DNA of 64,000 nucleotides from an uncultured Phycisphaerales bacterium (GTDB lineage Bacteria; Planctomycetota; Phycisphaerae; Sedimentisphaerales; Anaerohalosphaeraceae): the NCBI GenBank assembly GCA_937868095.1, contig CALMLO010000034.1, positions 1 through 64,000 of the forward strand. The letters run 5' to 3'. The notes under the pieces are model-generated. The model made no database searches, was not told where the DNA came from, and was given only the letters and a program-made list of their open reading frames with translations. Positions 34,397 to 43,447 of the stretch are shown piece after piece; the stretch's first letter is position 1, and every line of letters begins with the position of its first letter. The translations under genes were made by a program, and so were the position numbers.

Positions 34397-35194
34397 ATGG
34401 GACAGACACTGATTATTCACGGAGCAGCCGGGCGAATGGGCAAACGTCTTGCAGCGCTGGCTTTGGAGTCTCGAGTGTGGAAGCTGATAGCTGCTGTGGA
34501 CCATCCGGACCATCCTGACATCGGCAAAGATATAGGTTTGCTGGCCGGTTGCGGCCCTGCTGGTGCAGTGCTGAGCGGACAACTGGACAAAAGAGCTGAT
34601 GTGCTGATTGATTTCTCGCTTCCGTCGGCGGCAGAAGAGACGATCACCTTTTGTGAAAAGAATAAAATAGCTCTTGTGATGGGTACTACCGGGCTTTCGG
34701 AGGCCCATCTTGAGATTCTTCGCAAGGCCGCGGCCGGCATTCCGATTGTGCAGTCCACGAATATGAGTTTGGGGATGAATCTGCTTTTCAGTTTGGCCGG
34801 TCGGGTTGCGCGAAGTCTGGGTGTGGACTACGATATTGAAATTATCGAGGCGCATCATCGGCATAAGAAAGATGCCCCCAGCGGCTCGGCCCTGTCGCTG
34901 GCTCAGTCCATTTGCGAACAAACGGGGCGGAAGTATCCGGATGTGCTGGTTTACGGCCGAGAAGGCAAAGAAGCCCTTCGGCAGAAAGGGACGATCGGGA
35001 TGCATGCGATTCGGGCGGGTGATATTGTCGGCCAGCACACAGTCCTTTATGGTACCCAGGGGGAGACGGTGACACTTTCGCATTCTGCTCACAGCCGGGA
35101 TACGTTTGCCAGAGGGGCTTTGACGGCGGCTCAATGGCTTCTCGGAAGAGCGCCGGGACTTTATTCGATGCAGGATGTGCTGGGTTTGAAATGA
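34397..35194 (+). CDS. dapB: 4-hydroxy-tetrahydrodipicolinate reductase
   Basis: A 265-residue DapB, which reduces the cyclic intermediate of lysine/diaminopimelate synthesis. The Rossmann start is IHGAAGRMGKRLAALA, and the family signature IEAHHRHKKDAPSGSAL contains the catalytic His and the Lys. VMGTTGLSE binds the nicotinamide. Alone among metabolic genes here; the ribosomal protein THX gene follows 123 bases downstream. Confidence 0.95.
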   Translation: MGQTLIIHGAAGRMGKRLAALALESRVWKLIAAVDHPDHPDIGKDIGLLAGCGPAGAVLSGQLDKRADVLIDFSLPSAAEETITFCEKNKIALVMGTTGLSEAHLEILRKAAAGIPIVQSTNMSLGMNLLFSLAGRVARSLGVDYDIEIIEAHHRHKKDAPSGSALSLAQSICEQTGRKYPDVLVYGREGKEALRQKGTIGMHAIRAGDIVGQHTVLYGTQGETVTLSHSAHSRDTFARGALTAAQWLLGRAPGLYSMQDVLGLK

Positions 35195-35317
35195 TGGGGG
35201 CCGAAAAGCCGGACAACCTCTTGCGTTGCAGGTTTGAGGTCGATATGATAAACCGCCTGCTGACAGCAGGAAACGCTGAAAAGATTAAAGATTATTGATT
35301 GGGAAGGACGCAAGTCT

Positions 35318-35482
35318 ATGGGAAAAGGTGATAAAAAGACCAAACGCGGCAAGATTTATCGGGGGACTTACGGGAAGCCTCGACGTCCCGCCAATAGGCC
35401 GAAGAAGGAACGGCTTTGTCCGCCGATGCCTGCTGCGGCTCCGCAGCCGACCGAGGCGAATGCCGGCACGGAAGCCAAGTAG
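35318..35482 (+). CDS. 30S ribosomal protein THX
   Basis: A 54-residue basic protein. The opening MGKGDKKTKRGKIYRGTYGK is the THX (bTHX, Thx) signature; THX fills a cavity at the top of the 30S head. The C-terminal 20 residues are an Ala/Pro-rich extension not needed for the core. GGAAGG precedes the ATG by about 10 bases. An intrinsic terminator follows at 35507-35549. Confidence 0.88.
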   Translation: MGKGDKKTKRGKIYRGTYGKPRRPANRPKKERLCPPMPAAAPQPTEANAGTEAK

Positions 35483-35506
35483 GTTTTTCTGTTATTGTTT
35501 CTAACC

Positions 35507-35549
35507 GCCGCAGAGACGACCGGAGCGTCTTTCTGCGGCTTGTTTTTTT
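35507..35549 (+). terminator. Intrinsic terminator after the THX gene
   Basis: GCCGCAGA pairs with TCTGCGGC (35507-35514 with 35532-35539), extended by GACG/CGTC inside, followed by TTG and a run of seven T. It lies between the THX gene and nspC, only 16 bases before the nspC ATG. Confidence 0.75.
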
Positions 35550-35565
35550 CGGAGAGGAGCTGCTT

Positions 35566-36705
35566 ATGGAGCCCAACCGCGTCGATACACCGTGTTATGT
35601 GATTGACCTGGGCCTGCTGGAGCAGAATCTGCGCGTGCTGCAGTCGGTTCAGCAGCGAAGCGGCTGCCGGATTCTCCTGGCTCTGAAGGGATTTGCTGCG
35701 TGGAGCACATTTGACCTATGCCGGCGGTATCTGTGGGGTACGGCGGCCAGCTCGCTGCACGAGGTGAAACTATCTGCAGAATATTTTCAAAAGGAGATTC
35801 ATGTTTGTGCTCCGGCGTATCGTCCCGATGAGATGGCTGGCTATCTGGAACGAGTGGACCATATCGTGTTTAATTCCCACTGGCAGCAGCAGCGTTTTCA
35901 AAAACAGGTGCAGAATGCCCCCCGCCGCATCGAGGCGGGTCTGCGCATCAATCCGATGCATTCGGAGGTCAAGACCCGGCTGTATGACCCGTGTGCCCCC
36001 GGCTCTCGGCTGGGGATTCCTTTCAGTGAGTTTCGCCCGGACCTGCTGGAGGGGATCAGCGGGCTTCATTTTCACACGCTTTGCGAACTGAATGCCGACT
36101 CGCTGGCGCGGACGCTCGAGGCAGTCGAAAGGCAATTTGCTCCTTTTATCCGTCAGATGAAATGGATGAATTTCGGCGGCGGCCATCATATTACCCGGCC
36201 GAATTATGATGTGAATCTGCTTTGTGAACTGATTGGGGATTTTTGGCGGCGATATCCGAATCTGGAAGCTATTTATCTGGAACCCGGCGAGGCCATTGCC
36301 CTCAATGCCGGCTTTTTGGTCGCGTCGGTGCTCGATATTGTTCATAATCAAGTGGATATTGCGATTCTTGATACGTCGGCTTCGGCTCATATGCCCGATG
36401 TGCTCGAGATGCCGTATCGGCCGCAGATAACCGGAGCGGCCCTGCCCGGTGAAAAAAAATATACCTATCGGCTGGCGGGGTCAACCTGCCTGGCAGGGGA
36501 TGTAATCGGGGATTATTCCTTTGATGAGCCGCTGAAGGTCGGCGACCGTTTGGTATTTCACGATATGGCCCACTATACGATGGTCAAAAACACGATGTTT
36601 AACGGTATCAATCTGCCGGATATTGTTCTCTATGACCCCAAGACCGATCGCTATACTCTTCAGCGTCGATTTACCTACGAGGATTTCAAATCCCGACTGT
36701 CCTGA
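35566..36705 (+). CDS. nspC: Carboxynorspermidine/carboxyspermidine decarboxylase
   Basis: A 379-residue PLP enzyme of the alanine-racemase-fold decarboxylases. TPCYVIDLGLLEQNLRVL opens the barrel, ILLALKGFA carries the PLP Lys, and FGGGHHITR and YLEPGEAI are further cofactor and substrate blocks; CLAGDVIGDY supplies the active-site Cys. It makes norspermidine or spermidine from the carboxylated precursor, the alternative polyamine route. The usual partner, carboxynorspermidine synthase, is not in the window. GAGAGGAG precedes ATG 35566. Confidence 0.93.
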   Translation: MEPNRVDTPCYVIDLGLLEQNLRVLQSVQQRSGCRILLALKGFAAWSTFDLCRRYLWGTAASSLHEVKLSAEYFQKEIHVCAPAYRPDEMAGYLERVDHIVFNSHWQQQRFQKQVQNAPRRIEAGLRINPMHSEVKTRLYDPCAPGSRLGIPFSEFRPDLLEGISGLHFHTLCELNADSLARTLEAVERQFAPFIRQMKWMNFGGGHHITRPNYDVNLLCELIGDFWRRYPNLEAIYLEPGEAIALNAGFLVASVLDIVHNQVDIAILDTSASAHMPDVLEMPYRPQITGAALPGEKKYTYRLAGSTCLAGDVIGDYSFDEPLKVGDRLVFHDMAHYTMVKNTMFNGINLPDIVLYDPKTDRYTLQRRFTYEDFKSRLS

Positions 36706-36737
36706 ATTTTCTTTACAAAGAGAGATTTCTGAGTAAA

Positions 36738-36766
36738 TTGTTTTTCCGTTGTGTTTGCGGTATAAT
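36738..36766 (+). promoter_or_regulatory. Promoter TTGTTT-17-TATAAT, leaderless type
   Basis: TTGTTT (36738-36743) and a perfect TATAAT (36761-36766), 17 bases apart. An ATG follows after exactly 9 bases (36776), so the transcript would have almost no 5' leader. Confidence 0.6.
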
Positions 36767-36775
36767 AAAAGCCCG

Positions 36776-37117
36776 ATGAATCCGTCTAAATACACGATAT
36801 TTGTTCTCCTGATACTCCTTTCGGGTCTGTTTCCTCTGTCCCAGGTAGATTATCAGCCGGAGGGGAAGAGAGGGACAGGTGTTTGTTATCTGGGGGCGCC
36901 GGATGGAAATCCTCTGGTGGCAGCCCTTTCGCCGGAAAGAACGTCCCCATTTTTGAGCAAGATATTTCGTTTTTTCTCTTTGTCGTGTTTTCCGCAGCAT
37001 CTCTGGACGTGGAATTTGCGTCCGGGGGTCTGTTTAATCCGGATTCTTTTCAGTAAAGAATCTATGAGAACATTTCTTCCGACCCTGTTCAATCAGGGCT
37101 GTCTTCTTACGGTTTAA
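36776..37117 (+). CDS. Small hypothetical exported protein, leaderless candidate
   Basis: A 113-codon frame starting 9 bases after a consensus -10 box. The N-terminus (NPSKYTIFVLLILLSGLFP) looks like a signal peptide or membrane anchor; the rest is short, with Phe- and Arg-rich text and no known domain. No Shine-Dalgarno is visible, as expected for a leaderless gene. An inverted repeat GAGGCC/GGCCTC (37149-37166) lies downstream. Existence is supported mainly by the promoter placement. Confidence 0.4.
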   Translation: MNPSKYTIFVLLILLSGLFPLSQVDYQPEGKRGTGVCYLGAPDGNPLVAALSPERTSPFLSKIFRFFSLSCFPQHLWTWNLRPGVCLIRILFSKESMRTFLPTLFNQGCLLTV

Positions 37118-37218
37118 TCCGCCGCTCCTCATTTTTTGCTTTTCGGATGAGGCCTTGTTGGGCCTCTCTATCGGTCGATATAAAGACAGAAAGTGTCCAG
37201 AACAAATGAGGAGTTGTT

Positions 37219-37683
37219 ATGGTTCAGGAAAAATCATCGAAACCAAATTTTCATGCTCACCTTCAGCCGCTGCTGGAAAATGGGGAATACGACAAAGCGC
37301 TTGCCTATCTTAATCGGCTGGGCCACGAAAATGATTTTATACGAAATGCAAAGGGAGTGTGTCTGATGCGGCTTGGGGAAACCGATGCGGCTTTGCAAGT
37401 GCTGCGGGAGCTGGCTTTTGCAGGGCAGATTTGTATCCCTTCTTCTACGCCGCCGCTGTACAAGGCCAATTATGCCACCGCTCTGCTGCTGAAAGGATAC
37501 AACCAGGAGGCACTGGAGATTCTTTCCTCTCTGGATCCTAAGGCGCATCCGTATATTGCGGCAATGAAAGAAACCTTTGCGGAATGGAAAAAAGGCCTGG
37601 GGTTGTTTGGGCGGATTCTGTGCGGGATACGATTGTATCCCCGCAAACCGGTTGCTTTGAAATATCCGCCGGGTGCGCTGTAA
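37219..37683 (+). CDS. Small TPR-like protein
   Basis: A 154-residue protein of paired helices that fit tetratricopeptide repeats (LLENGEYDKALAYLNRLG, KGVCLMRLGETDAALQVLRE, YATALLLKGYNQEALEILSS). Such repeats bind partner proteins. No signal peptide. GAGGAG lies about 9 bases before the ATG. The DUF502 and antiporter genes follow on the same strand; the partner cannot be read from the sequence. Confidence 0.7.
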   Translation: MVQEKSSKPNFHAHLQPLLENGEYDKALAYLNRLGHENDFIRNAKGVCLMRLGETDAALQVLRELAFAGQICIPSSTPPLYKANYATALLLKGYNQEALEILSSLDPKAHPYIAAMKETFAEWKKGLGLFGRILCGIRLYPRKPVALKYPPGAL

Positions 37684-37734
37684 TCCGCCGCAAAAAATTT
37701 CTCCCAAGGTTTCTAAAGAAAGGAGTCGGTAAGA

Positions 37735-38415
37735 ATGCACAATCTCTTTCTGCCGCATCTGCGGAAGTATTGTTTGGCCGGACTGCTGACGGTTCTGCCG
37801 CTGCTGATAACCTTGATTGTTTTGCGGTTTCTTTTTCAACTGATTGGAGGACTGTTTTCGCCCGTGCTGGGAGAACTGTTTCCTGATACGCCGATCTGGC
37901 TGAAATATCTGGTTTTTATTTCCGCTGTTTTTCTGCTGCTTTATTTTCTGGGTCTGCTGAGCAGCCACTTTGCGGGCCGATGGTTCTGGGGACAAGTGGA
38001 ATCAATTCTGCTGAAAATCCCGCTTCTTCGCAGTGTGTATCGGGCTTCTCGGGAAGTGGTGCATGTTTTCTCCGGACCGGGGAAGGGAACTTTTCAGGAA
38101 GTTGTGATGGTGGAGTTTCCGCGTCCGGGGATGAAGGCGGTCGGCTTTTTGACGGGGTCGATTCAAGATGAGTTCGGGAAGCCGTATTATAAGGTTTTTA
38201 TTCCGACGACTCCTAATCCTACTACCGGCTTTTTGGAGATTGTGGAGCAAAGTTCTGTGGTGCGAAGTTCCTTAACCATCGAAGAGGGAATTGGAATTAT
38301 TATGTCGGGCGGGATTCTTGGACCGGAACAGATGCGGCTGCATTCTGGTGCGGATTTGCCGGAATTGGCCGATTCTTCCGCCGGCAGTTCAGCGGAAAGG
38401 GGGAAAAGTTTATGA
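37735..38415 (+). CDS. DUF502 family membrane protein
   Basis: A 226-residue protein. Two strong membrane helices (about 14-40 and 60-85) are followed by the DUF502 soluble domain, with PLLRSVYRASREVVHVFSG, VVMVEFPRPGMKAVGFLTG and VFIPTTPNPTTGFLEIV. Function unknown. The antiporter gene starts at its stop (ATGA), so the two are coupled. Confidence 0.88.
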   Translation: MHNLFLPHLRKYCLAGLLTVLPLLITLIVLRFLFQLIGGLFSPVLGELFPDTPIWLKYLVFISAVFLLLYFLGLLSSHFAGRWFWGQVESILLKIPLLRSVYRASREVVHVFSGPGKGTFQEVVMVEFPRPGMKAVGFLTGSIQDEFGKPYYKVFIPTTPNPTTGFLEIVEQSSVVRSSLTIEEGIGIIMSGGILGPEQMRLHSGADLPELADSSAGSSAERGKSL

Positions 38416-39356
38416 TAACTTTTCTTCTTATTTGCGCGGGTCTTGTGCTGCTGTATCTTGGGGCGGAGCTGCTGGTAAGAGGAGCGGTCCGAACGGCAGT
38501 GTGTCTGGGGGTCAGTCCGCTGGTCATCGGTCTGACGGTTGTGGCCTACGGCACCAGTGCACCGGAGCTGACGGTGAGTATTCAGGCGGCTCTGGAGCAT
38601 CTGGGGGATTTGGCGGCTGCCAATGTAGTAGGGTCCAATACGTTTAATATCGCCCTGATTTTGGGGGTTGCATCGCTGATTTGCCCCATTTCCGTTGGGG
38701 TCCAGCTGGTTCGGCAGGATGTGCCGGTGATGATTGGGGTCTCGCTTCTGTGTGTTTTGTTTTTGTGGGATCGCCGCCTGTCGCGGCTGGAGGGCTTCTT
38801 CTTGTTTGCCGGAATCGTGCTTTACACGGCCTGGATTTTTTATCAGGCCAAACGGCGGCCCCAACCGGCGGCGATTCCGACGAGTTCTGTTTTGCCGACG
38901 GGTGGGAAAAAAGGGATTTGGCTGGCGATAATCGGCTGTGTTGGAGGGTTGCTGTTCCTGGTGGCGGGCTCTAAATCGCTAATTGTCGGCTCTGTGCGGA
39001 TGGCCCGTTATTTCGGAGTTTCCGAGGTTATTATCGGGCTTACAATTGTCAGCGGCGGGACCAGTCTGCCGGAGCTGGCTACCTCGGTGCTGGCGGCGAT
39101 TCGGCGTCAGCCCGATATTGCTTTGGGGAATATTGCCGGCTCCAATATCTTTAATATCCTGGCGATTCTCGGACTTTCCTCTCTGGCAGTCCCGTATGCC
39201 GCGCCGGGTTTGACGAGGTTTGATTTGGGAATGATGCTGGCTACCGCCATTCTTTCTCTGATATTCCTGCGGACCCGCTTTACGCTGAGCCGGCTGGAGG
39301 GGGGGATATTTCTCTGTATCTACGCGTTCTATTTGTGGCGGCTGTGGCCGAAGTAA
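38412..39356 (+). CDS. Calcium/sodium antiporter, CaCA family (YrbG-like)
   Basis: A 314-residue membrane protein of ten helices in two inverted halves. The two alpha-repeats are present: GTSAPELTVSI with NVVGSNTFNI, and GGTSLPELATSV with NIAGSNIFNI, each carrying the Glu and Asn/Ser that bind cations. It exchanges Ca2+ for Na+ or K+. Overlaps the DUF502 gene by 4 bases. Confidence 0.92.
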   Translation: MITFLLICAGLVLLYLGAELLVRGAVRTAVCLGVSPLVIGLTVVAYGTSAPELTVSIQAALEHLGDLAAANVVGSNTFNIALILGVASLICPISVGVQLVRQDVPVMIGVSLLCVLFLWDRRLSRLEGFFLFAGIVLYTAWIFYQAKRRPQPAAIPTSSVLPTGGKKGIWLAIIGCVGGLLFLVAGSKSLIVGSVRMARYFGVSEVIIGLTIVSGGTSLPELATSVLAAIRRQPDIALGNIAGSNIFNILAILGLSSLAVPYAAPGLTRFDLGMMLATAILSLIFLRTRFTLSRLEGGIFLCIYAFYLWRLWPK

Positions 39357-39392
39357 AACGCTGAAGAACTCCCGAACTTCCGCAACTGTTGT

Positions 39393-40136
39393 TTATCCTC
39401 GGCGGCTTTGGAGCTTAGCCAGCAGACGCAGGATTTCCAGATACAGCCAGACAAGCGTAACCAGCAGTCCGAAGGCGGCATACCATTCCATATATTTCGG
39501 AGCACCGACGGCAACGCCTTGTTCGATGAAGTCAAAGTCGAGTACGAGATTGAGGGCGGCAATAATCACAATAAAAACGCTCAAAGCAATCCCCCATGGG
39601 CCGCTCTGGTGAAGCAAAGGAATGGAAACACCGAAGAAGGTCAAAATCAGCGCAACCAGATAAAACAGACAGATGCCGCCGGTGGCGGCAACGACACCGA
39701 GCTTGAAATTTTCTGTAGGCCGGATCAGCCGCGACGTATAAGCAATCAGCATGGCCGCCAGAACGCCGAAGGTCAGAAAGATCGCCTGAAACACAATGCC
39801 CGGAAACTGCTGCTCGAAGGCCGCAGAGATGCCGCCCAGAAGCAGCCCTTCGGCGATGGCATACAAGGGTGCGGTAATCGGTGCGGCTGTCTTTTTGAAA
39901 ATCGTAATGAATCCTAAAATCAGGCCGCCGATAAGGCCGCCCAGCAGGTAAGGGGCAAAGTTGCCGCCTGTAGAGGCAACATGCCATGTCCACGAAGCCG
40001 CCCCCACCGCCAGAGTCAGCAGGATTGCCGTTCGGTTGACGGCGCCCTGAAGGGTCATTGCCCGCGCGGATGCGTCATAATAGGGAATGGCCTCAAATAC
40101 CTGCTCATTTAATGCCGGGTTGGCTGTTCGCATCAT
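39393..40136 (-). CDS. Bax inhibitor-1/YccA family membrane protein
   Basis: A 247-residue protein with seven hydrophobic segments. FAPYLLGGLIGGLILG, AEGLLLGGISAAFEQQFPGI and the C-terminal LVTLVWLYLEILRLLAKLQ match the YccA-like BI-1 family (the version with a longer N-terminus and 'NPAL' opening). Members affect ion leak and FtsH; the physiological role here is unknown. Promoter TTGACA-16-TACAAT upstream. Confidence 0.9.
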   Translation of the reverse strand: MMRTANPALNEQVFEAIPYYDASARAMTLQGAVNRTAILLTLAVGAASWTWHVASTGGNFAPYLLGGLIGGLILGFITIFKKTAAPITAPLYAIAEGLLLGGISAAFEQQFPGIVFQAIFLTFGVLAAMLIAYTSRLIRPTENFKLGVVAATGGICLFYLVALILTFFGVSIPLLHQSGPWGIALSVFIVIIAALNLVLDFDFIEQGVAVGAPKYMEWYAAFGLLVTLVWLYLEILRLLAKLQSRRG

Positions 40137-40171
40137 GGTTATTTCCTTTTCTTTCTGGTTTCTTGGCTGTC

Positions 40172-40199
40172 ATTGTACGCGATTGGAGCTTCTTGTCAA
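40172..40199 (-). promoter_or_regulatory. Promoter TTGACA-16-TACAAT for the BI-1 family gene
   Basis: On the minus strand a perfect TTGACA (40194-40199) and TACAAT (40172-40177) are 16 bases apart, 36 bases before the ATG at 40136. Confidence 0.6.
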
Positions 40200-40267
40200 T
40201 ATTACTGTCGAGAGCCTCTTTCGAAGCACTTGGGGTTCATACGATTCTTTGCTTATGAAGGTTCGCC

Positions 40268-40296
40268 TTGCCGGACAGGCCGGCTGATTGTAAAAT
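40268..40296 (+). promoter_or_regulatory. Promoter TTGCCG-17-TAAAAT for the DUF2784 gene
   Basis: TTGCCG (40268-40273) and TAAAAT (40291-40296), 17 bases apart, 44 bases before the ATG at 40341. Confidence 0.45.
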
Positions 40297-40340
40297 GAAA
40301 ATGGCGGCCATTGATAATGGTTGCGGGAGGCAGAACCCCA

Positions 40341-40787
40341 ATGAAATACAAAATCCTTGCTGATTTGCTTGTGATTCTTCATTTCGGGTGGATTCTGTTT
40401 ATGCTGTGGGGCTTTGGGCTGACTATGTACAGCATTGTTTGGCCAGCTGTCCGGCGGATTCCTGTGCCCTTTTGCAGTCGTTTTATGGAGCGCTGGCTGT
40501 TTCGGACTGTGCATCTGGCCGGCATTCTTTTTGTGGGTCTGCTGACCGTGCTGGGGCGATACTGTCCGCTGACGATGTGGGAATATCGGCTGCGTCTCCG
40601 CTATGACCCGACCCTTGCCTATCCCGGCTCCTTCATTGCAGCGTGGGTGGAGCGGCTGGTCTATCCGGATGTTCCTGGGCTGGTTATCGGCATCCCTACA
40701 GTTCTGATGGCCGTGTTTTCTGTGCTTGCGTATCTATGGCAGCCGCCGATGAAAGTCAAACGGTTATTGTCGCTCCGTAAAACCTGA
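40341..40787 (+). CDS. DUF2784 family small membrane protein
   Basis: A 148-residue protein with four predicted membrane helices. LADLLVILHFGWILFMLWG, the HLAGILFVGLLTVLGRYCPLT block with its conserved Cys-Pro-Leu, and WERLVYPDVP-type text (VERLVYPDVPGL) are the DUF2784 signatures. Function unknown. GGGAGG lies 10 bases before ATG 40341. Confidence 0.85.
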   Translation: MKYKILADLLVILHFGWILFMLWGFGLTMYSIVWPAVRRIPVPFCSRFMERWLFRTVHLAGILFVGLLTVLGRYCPLTMWEYRLRLRYDPTLAYPGSFIAAWVERLVYPDVPGLVIGIPTVLMAVFSVLAYLWQPPMKVKRLLSLRKT

Positions 40788-40836
40788 TGCCCGAACGGGC
40801 CGTCCGGCAGGCCGCCCCTTTTGTCCGAAAAGTTCT

Positions 40837-41802
40837 TTATTTGGTCTGGGGCGGATACTCTTTGCTGAGATTGGCCAATATCTCTGCCTCTGCTTCAAAA
40901 GCAGTTCCGTGTCGGGTTCCGGGAGGAAAGCGCAGCTGCTCGGTGATGATTTCCCATTTCTGAAGGTCTTTGGAGCGGACAGCCCCATAGCGGCGGCGCG
41001 TATATTCGTCGTAATACACAATCCACCAATCGTCGATTTTCAGCACTGTCGGCCCTTCGACCCAATCAGGGGTGAAGGGTTCTCCGGCGGGACCATAGGG
41101 GCCGGTCATCTTTTCCCCGATGGCCAGCCGGATATTTTTCTTCGGCTGGGGTCGTCGGGTTTCATCCTTGACAAACATCAGCCATCGGCTGCCGTCGCGG
41201 ACAACCACGGCATCAATTGCATTAAAGCCGCCATCGTAGAGCAGCGCTGTTTTGGAAAAGGTCTGGAAGTCTTTGGTGAGGGTATAGTAAATGCGGTGAT
41301 TCTGCACATACCCTTCGCGCGAAACATCGCCGGTATTCTCTGTTTCGGGAAATCGGCCGGGGATAGTGGTGGCCCAGTAAATCATATATTGCTCCGACTG
41401 GGAGTCATAGACTATCTCCGGCGCCCAGCAGTTCAGCGCGTTGGGTTCGTGGTCCATTACGCCCAGCCGCTGCTGCGGCGACCAGTGAAGCAAATCCTTT
41501 GAATGAGCCAGCCCGATGCCTTTGTCCCACCAGCCGGTCGTCCAGACCATGTGAAAGGTGCCGTCCGGCCCGCGGCAGATGCAGGGGTCGCGCATCAGTT
41601 TGGAGCCCACCTCCGGGCGCAGAAAAGAGCGGTCGCCGTTCAGTGCCTGCCATTCGAAGCCGTCGCGGCTGAAGGCCAGATGCAGGCCGTCTTCGCCGTT
41701 ACCCCGGAACGAAGAAAACAGATACACCGGCGCAGCGGCCTTGGCGGATGCGTCCAGCCAAAGCCCGTTTATCAGAAGCAGGATTTGCAGTCCGATTTTC
41801 AC
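40837..41802 (-). CDS. Secreted GH43-like five-bladed beta-propeller
   Basis: A 321-residue exported protein. From GTG 41802 (AGGGAGA five bases upstream) it begins with a hydrophobic signal peptide ending near DASAKA. The propeller blades carry the GH43/32/68 clan layout: MRDPCICRGPDGTFHMVWTT (catalytic-base Asp), NCWAPEIVYDSQSEQYMIYW (second acid block), FNAIDAVVVRDG, and WVEGPTVLKIDDWWIVYYDE with the candidate acid Glu. Family members cut arabinan, xylan or other plant and algal polymers. Substrate not predictable. tyrS ends close by on the same strand. Confidence 0.85.
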   Translation of the reverse strand: MKIGLQILLLINGLWLDASAKAAAPVYLFSSFRGNGEDGLHLAFSRDGFEWQALNGDRSFLRPEVGSKLMRDPCICRGPDGTFHMVWTTGWWDKGIGLAHSKDLLHWSPQQRLGVMDHEPNALNCWAPEIVYDSQSEQYMIYWATTIPGRFPETENTGDVSREGYVQNHRIYYTLTKDFQTFSKTALLYDGGFNAIDAVVVRDGSRWLMFVKDETRRPQPKKNIRLAIGEKMTGPYGPAGEPFTPDWVEGPTVLKIDDWWIVYYDEYTRRRYGAVRSKDLQKWEIITEQLRFPPGTRHGTAFEAEAEILANLSKEYPPQTK

Positions 41803-41825
41803 AAGCGTCTCCCTTTTGAAGGATT

Positions 41826-43025
41826 TCACACCTTCAGCCGGACAAATTTTCGTTTGCCGACCTGCACCACCATTCCATTTTGCGGAATGATTTGCTGGTT
41901 GGGGTCGGTGATTTTTTCGTTGTTGATGCGCACTCCTCCCTGGAGAACGGCCCGCTTGGCCTGGCCGCCGGTTTCAGCCAGCCCGCACTCCACCAGCAGT
42001 TTGGCTGCTGCGATTGGGGCGGCAGAAACCGCTGCTTCGGACAACTGGTCGGGCAGCTGGCTTTGGGCAAAGACCTTCTCAAACTCTTCGGCGGCTTGTT
42101 CTGCCGCTGAACGGCCGTAAAACTGCTCAACAATCAGTTTGCCGAGGAGTACTTTGGCCTCTTTTGGATGCGTCTTGGCTGGATTTGTCAACTCCCGAAT
42201 CCGCTCTGCCGGCATATCCGTCAGCAGGGTAAAATAATTTTCCATCAGCGAATCGGGAATGCTCATGGTCTTGCCGAACATCTCCGAAGGCGGGTCTGTG
42301 ACGCCGATGTAGTTGCCCTTGGATTTGCTCATTTTTTCCTTGCCGTCCAGCCCGACCAGAATCGGCATCGTGATGACAATTTGCGGCGGCTGTCCGGCGA
42401 TACGCTGAAGGTCGCGGCCGACGAGATTGTTGAAGGTCTGGTCTGTGCCGCCCAGTTCGACATCGCTTTGGATGGCGACGGAGTCATAACCCTGCATCAG
42501 GGGATAGAGAAACTCGTGAATGCCGATGGGGTCTCCTTTTTTGTAGCGGAGTTCGAAGGTGTCCCGCTCGAGCATTCGGGCGACGGTCATCGAGGCAGCC
42601 AGTTTGATGATGTCGGCCAGCCGCAAATCCGCCAGCCATTCGCTATTGAATCGTATCTCAAGTTTTTCCGGTGCCATATCAAGGATTTTGCCGGCCTGTT
42701 CGAAATAAGTCTGGGCATTCTGTTTGATTTGTTCGGGGCTGAGCATCGGGCGGGTGGTGTTCTGGCCGGTCGGGTCGCCGACGCGAGCGGTATAGTCGCC
42801 GATAATCAGAACGGCCTTGTGTCCTAAATCCTGAAACTGGCGAAGCTTGCGAAGAACAACCGTGTGTCCGAGATGAATGTCGGGGGCGGTGGGGTCCATT
42901 CCGAGTTTGGCCCGGAGGGGTCGGCCTGTCTTGCGTGCTTGGGCCAGACGCTCCGCCAGTTCTTCTTCCCGGAAGACCTCTGCTGTTCCGCGTTTGAGAA
43001 TTGCGAGCTGCTCAGCAATATCCAT
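41826..43025 (-). CDS. tyrS: Tyrosyl-tRNA synthetase
   Basis: A 399-residue class I synthetase. HIGH is HLGH at residues 51-54, KMSKS is intact ([14 protein letters not shown]), and an S4 RNA-binding domain ends the protein ([18 protein letters not shown]). It has the TyrS type with [16 protein letters not shown] near the centre. ATG 43025 is used; the open frame upstream is not family-like. A TTGCAG-17-TATAAT promoter gives a leader of about 50 bases. Confidence 0.96.
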   Translation of the reverse strand: MDIAEQLAILKRGTAEVFREEELAERLAQARKTGRPLRAKLGMDPTAPDIHLGHTVVLRKLRQFQDLGHKAVLIIGDYTARVGDPTGQNTTRPMLSPEQIKQNAQTYFEQAGKILDMAPEKLEIRFNSEWLADLRLADIIKLAASMTVARMLERDTFELRYKKGDPIGIHEFLYPLMQGYDSVAIQSDVELGGTDQTFNNLVGRDLQRIAGQPPQIVITMPILVGLDGKEKMSKSKGNYIGVTDPPSEMFGKTMSIPDSLMENYFTLLTDMPAERIRELTNPAKTHPKEAKVLLGKLIVEQFYGRSAAEQAAEEFEKVFAQSQLPDQLSEAAVSAAPIAAAKLLVECGLAETGGQAKRAVLQGGVRINNEKITDPNQQIIPQNGMVVQVGKRKFVRLKV

Positions 43026-43080
43026 GAAAGTCCCTGTTCCCTTGTGTTTTGTTTGATTAAAAACGGCTTTGAAAGTCCGG

Positions 43081-43109
43081 ATTATAGCAAACAGCCCCGC
43101 GGGCTGCAA
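43081..43109 (-). promoter_or_regulatory. Promoter TTGCAG-17-TATAAT for tyrS
   Basis: On the minus strand TTGCAG (43104-43109) and a perfect TATAAT (43081-43086), 17 bases apart. The predicted leader is too short for a T-box. Confidence 0.6.
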
Positions 43110-43447
43110 GAATCCGCTATTGTCATTCTCCGTGAGGGTTTTTCTTATACAGGCCCATAAGATCTGCTCCTCTGTGTGCCATCATCCTGATTTTTCCTTT
43201 TGTTCTTCGATTTTTTGTGCAAGTTTCCTTGCTTAAAAAGCGGTTTTCCAGAGCACTGAGAGTTGAAAGAAGCACGCAAAAAGAGTATGTAAAGGAAAAA
43301 GTTGATTACAATCGGGTTCTTTGAGGGGAACCATTGACAGCAAAGGGTAAACCGTAAGATTTATTCCCTTTCTGTGTTGTCGGCTCCTGAATACAATTGA
43401 GATAAGATTGCGAAACAAGAATCTTTGGAAAAGGTGTTTTGTCATTT
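43110..43447. other. Intergenic stretch before the DUF3800 gene
   Basis: No gene seen. It holds a weak TTGACA-15-TAAGAT match (from 43335) and a small GGTTC/GAACC hairpin (about 43314-43332). The region is AT-rich compared with the genes around it, like the DUF3800 gene it precedes. Confidence 0.4.

Noticed and set aside
43335..43361. TTGACA-15-TAAGAT promoter candidate before the DUF3800 gene
   Set aside because: Spacing is short, the -10 is weak and it lies about 90 bases before the start; mentioned only in the intergenic entry.
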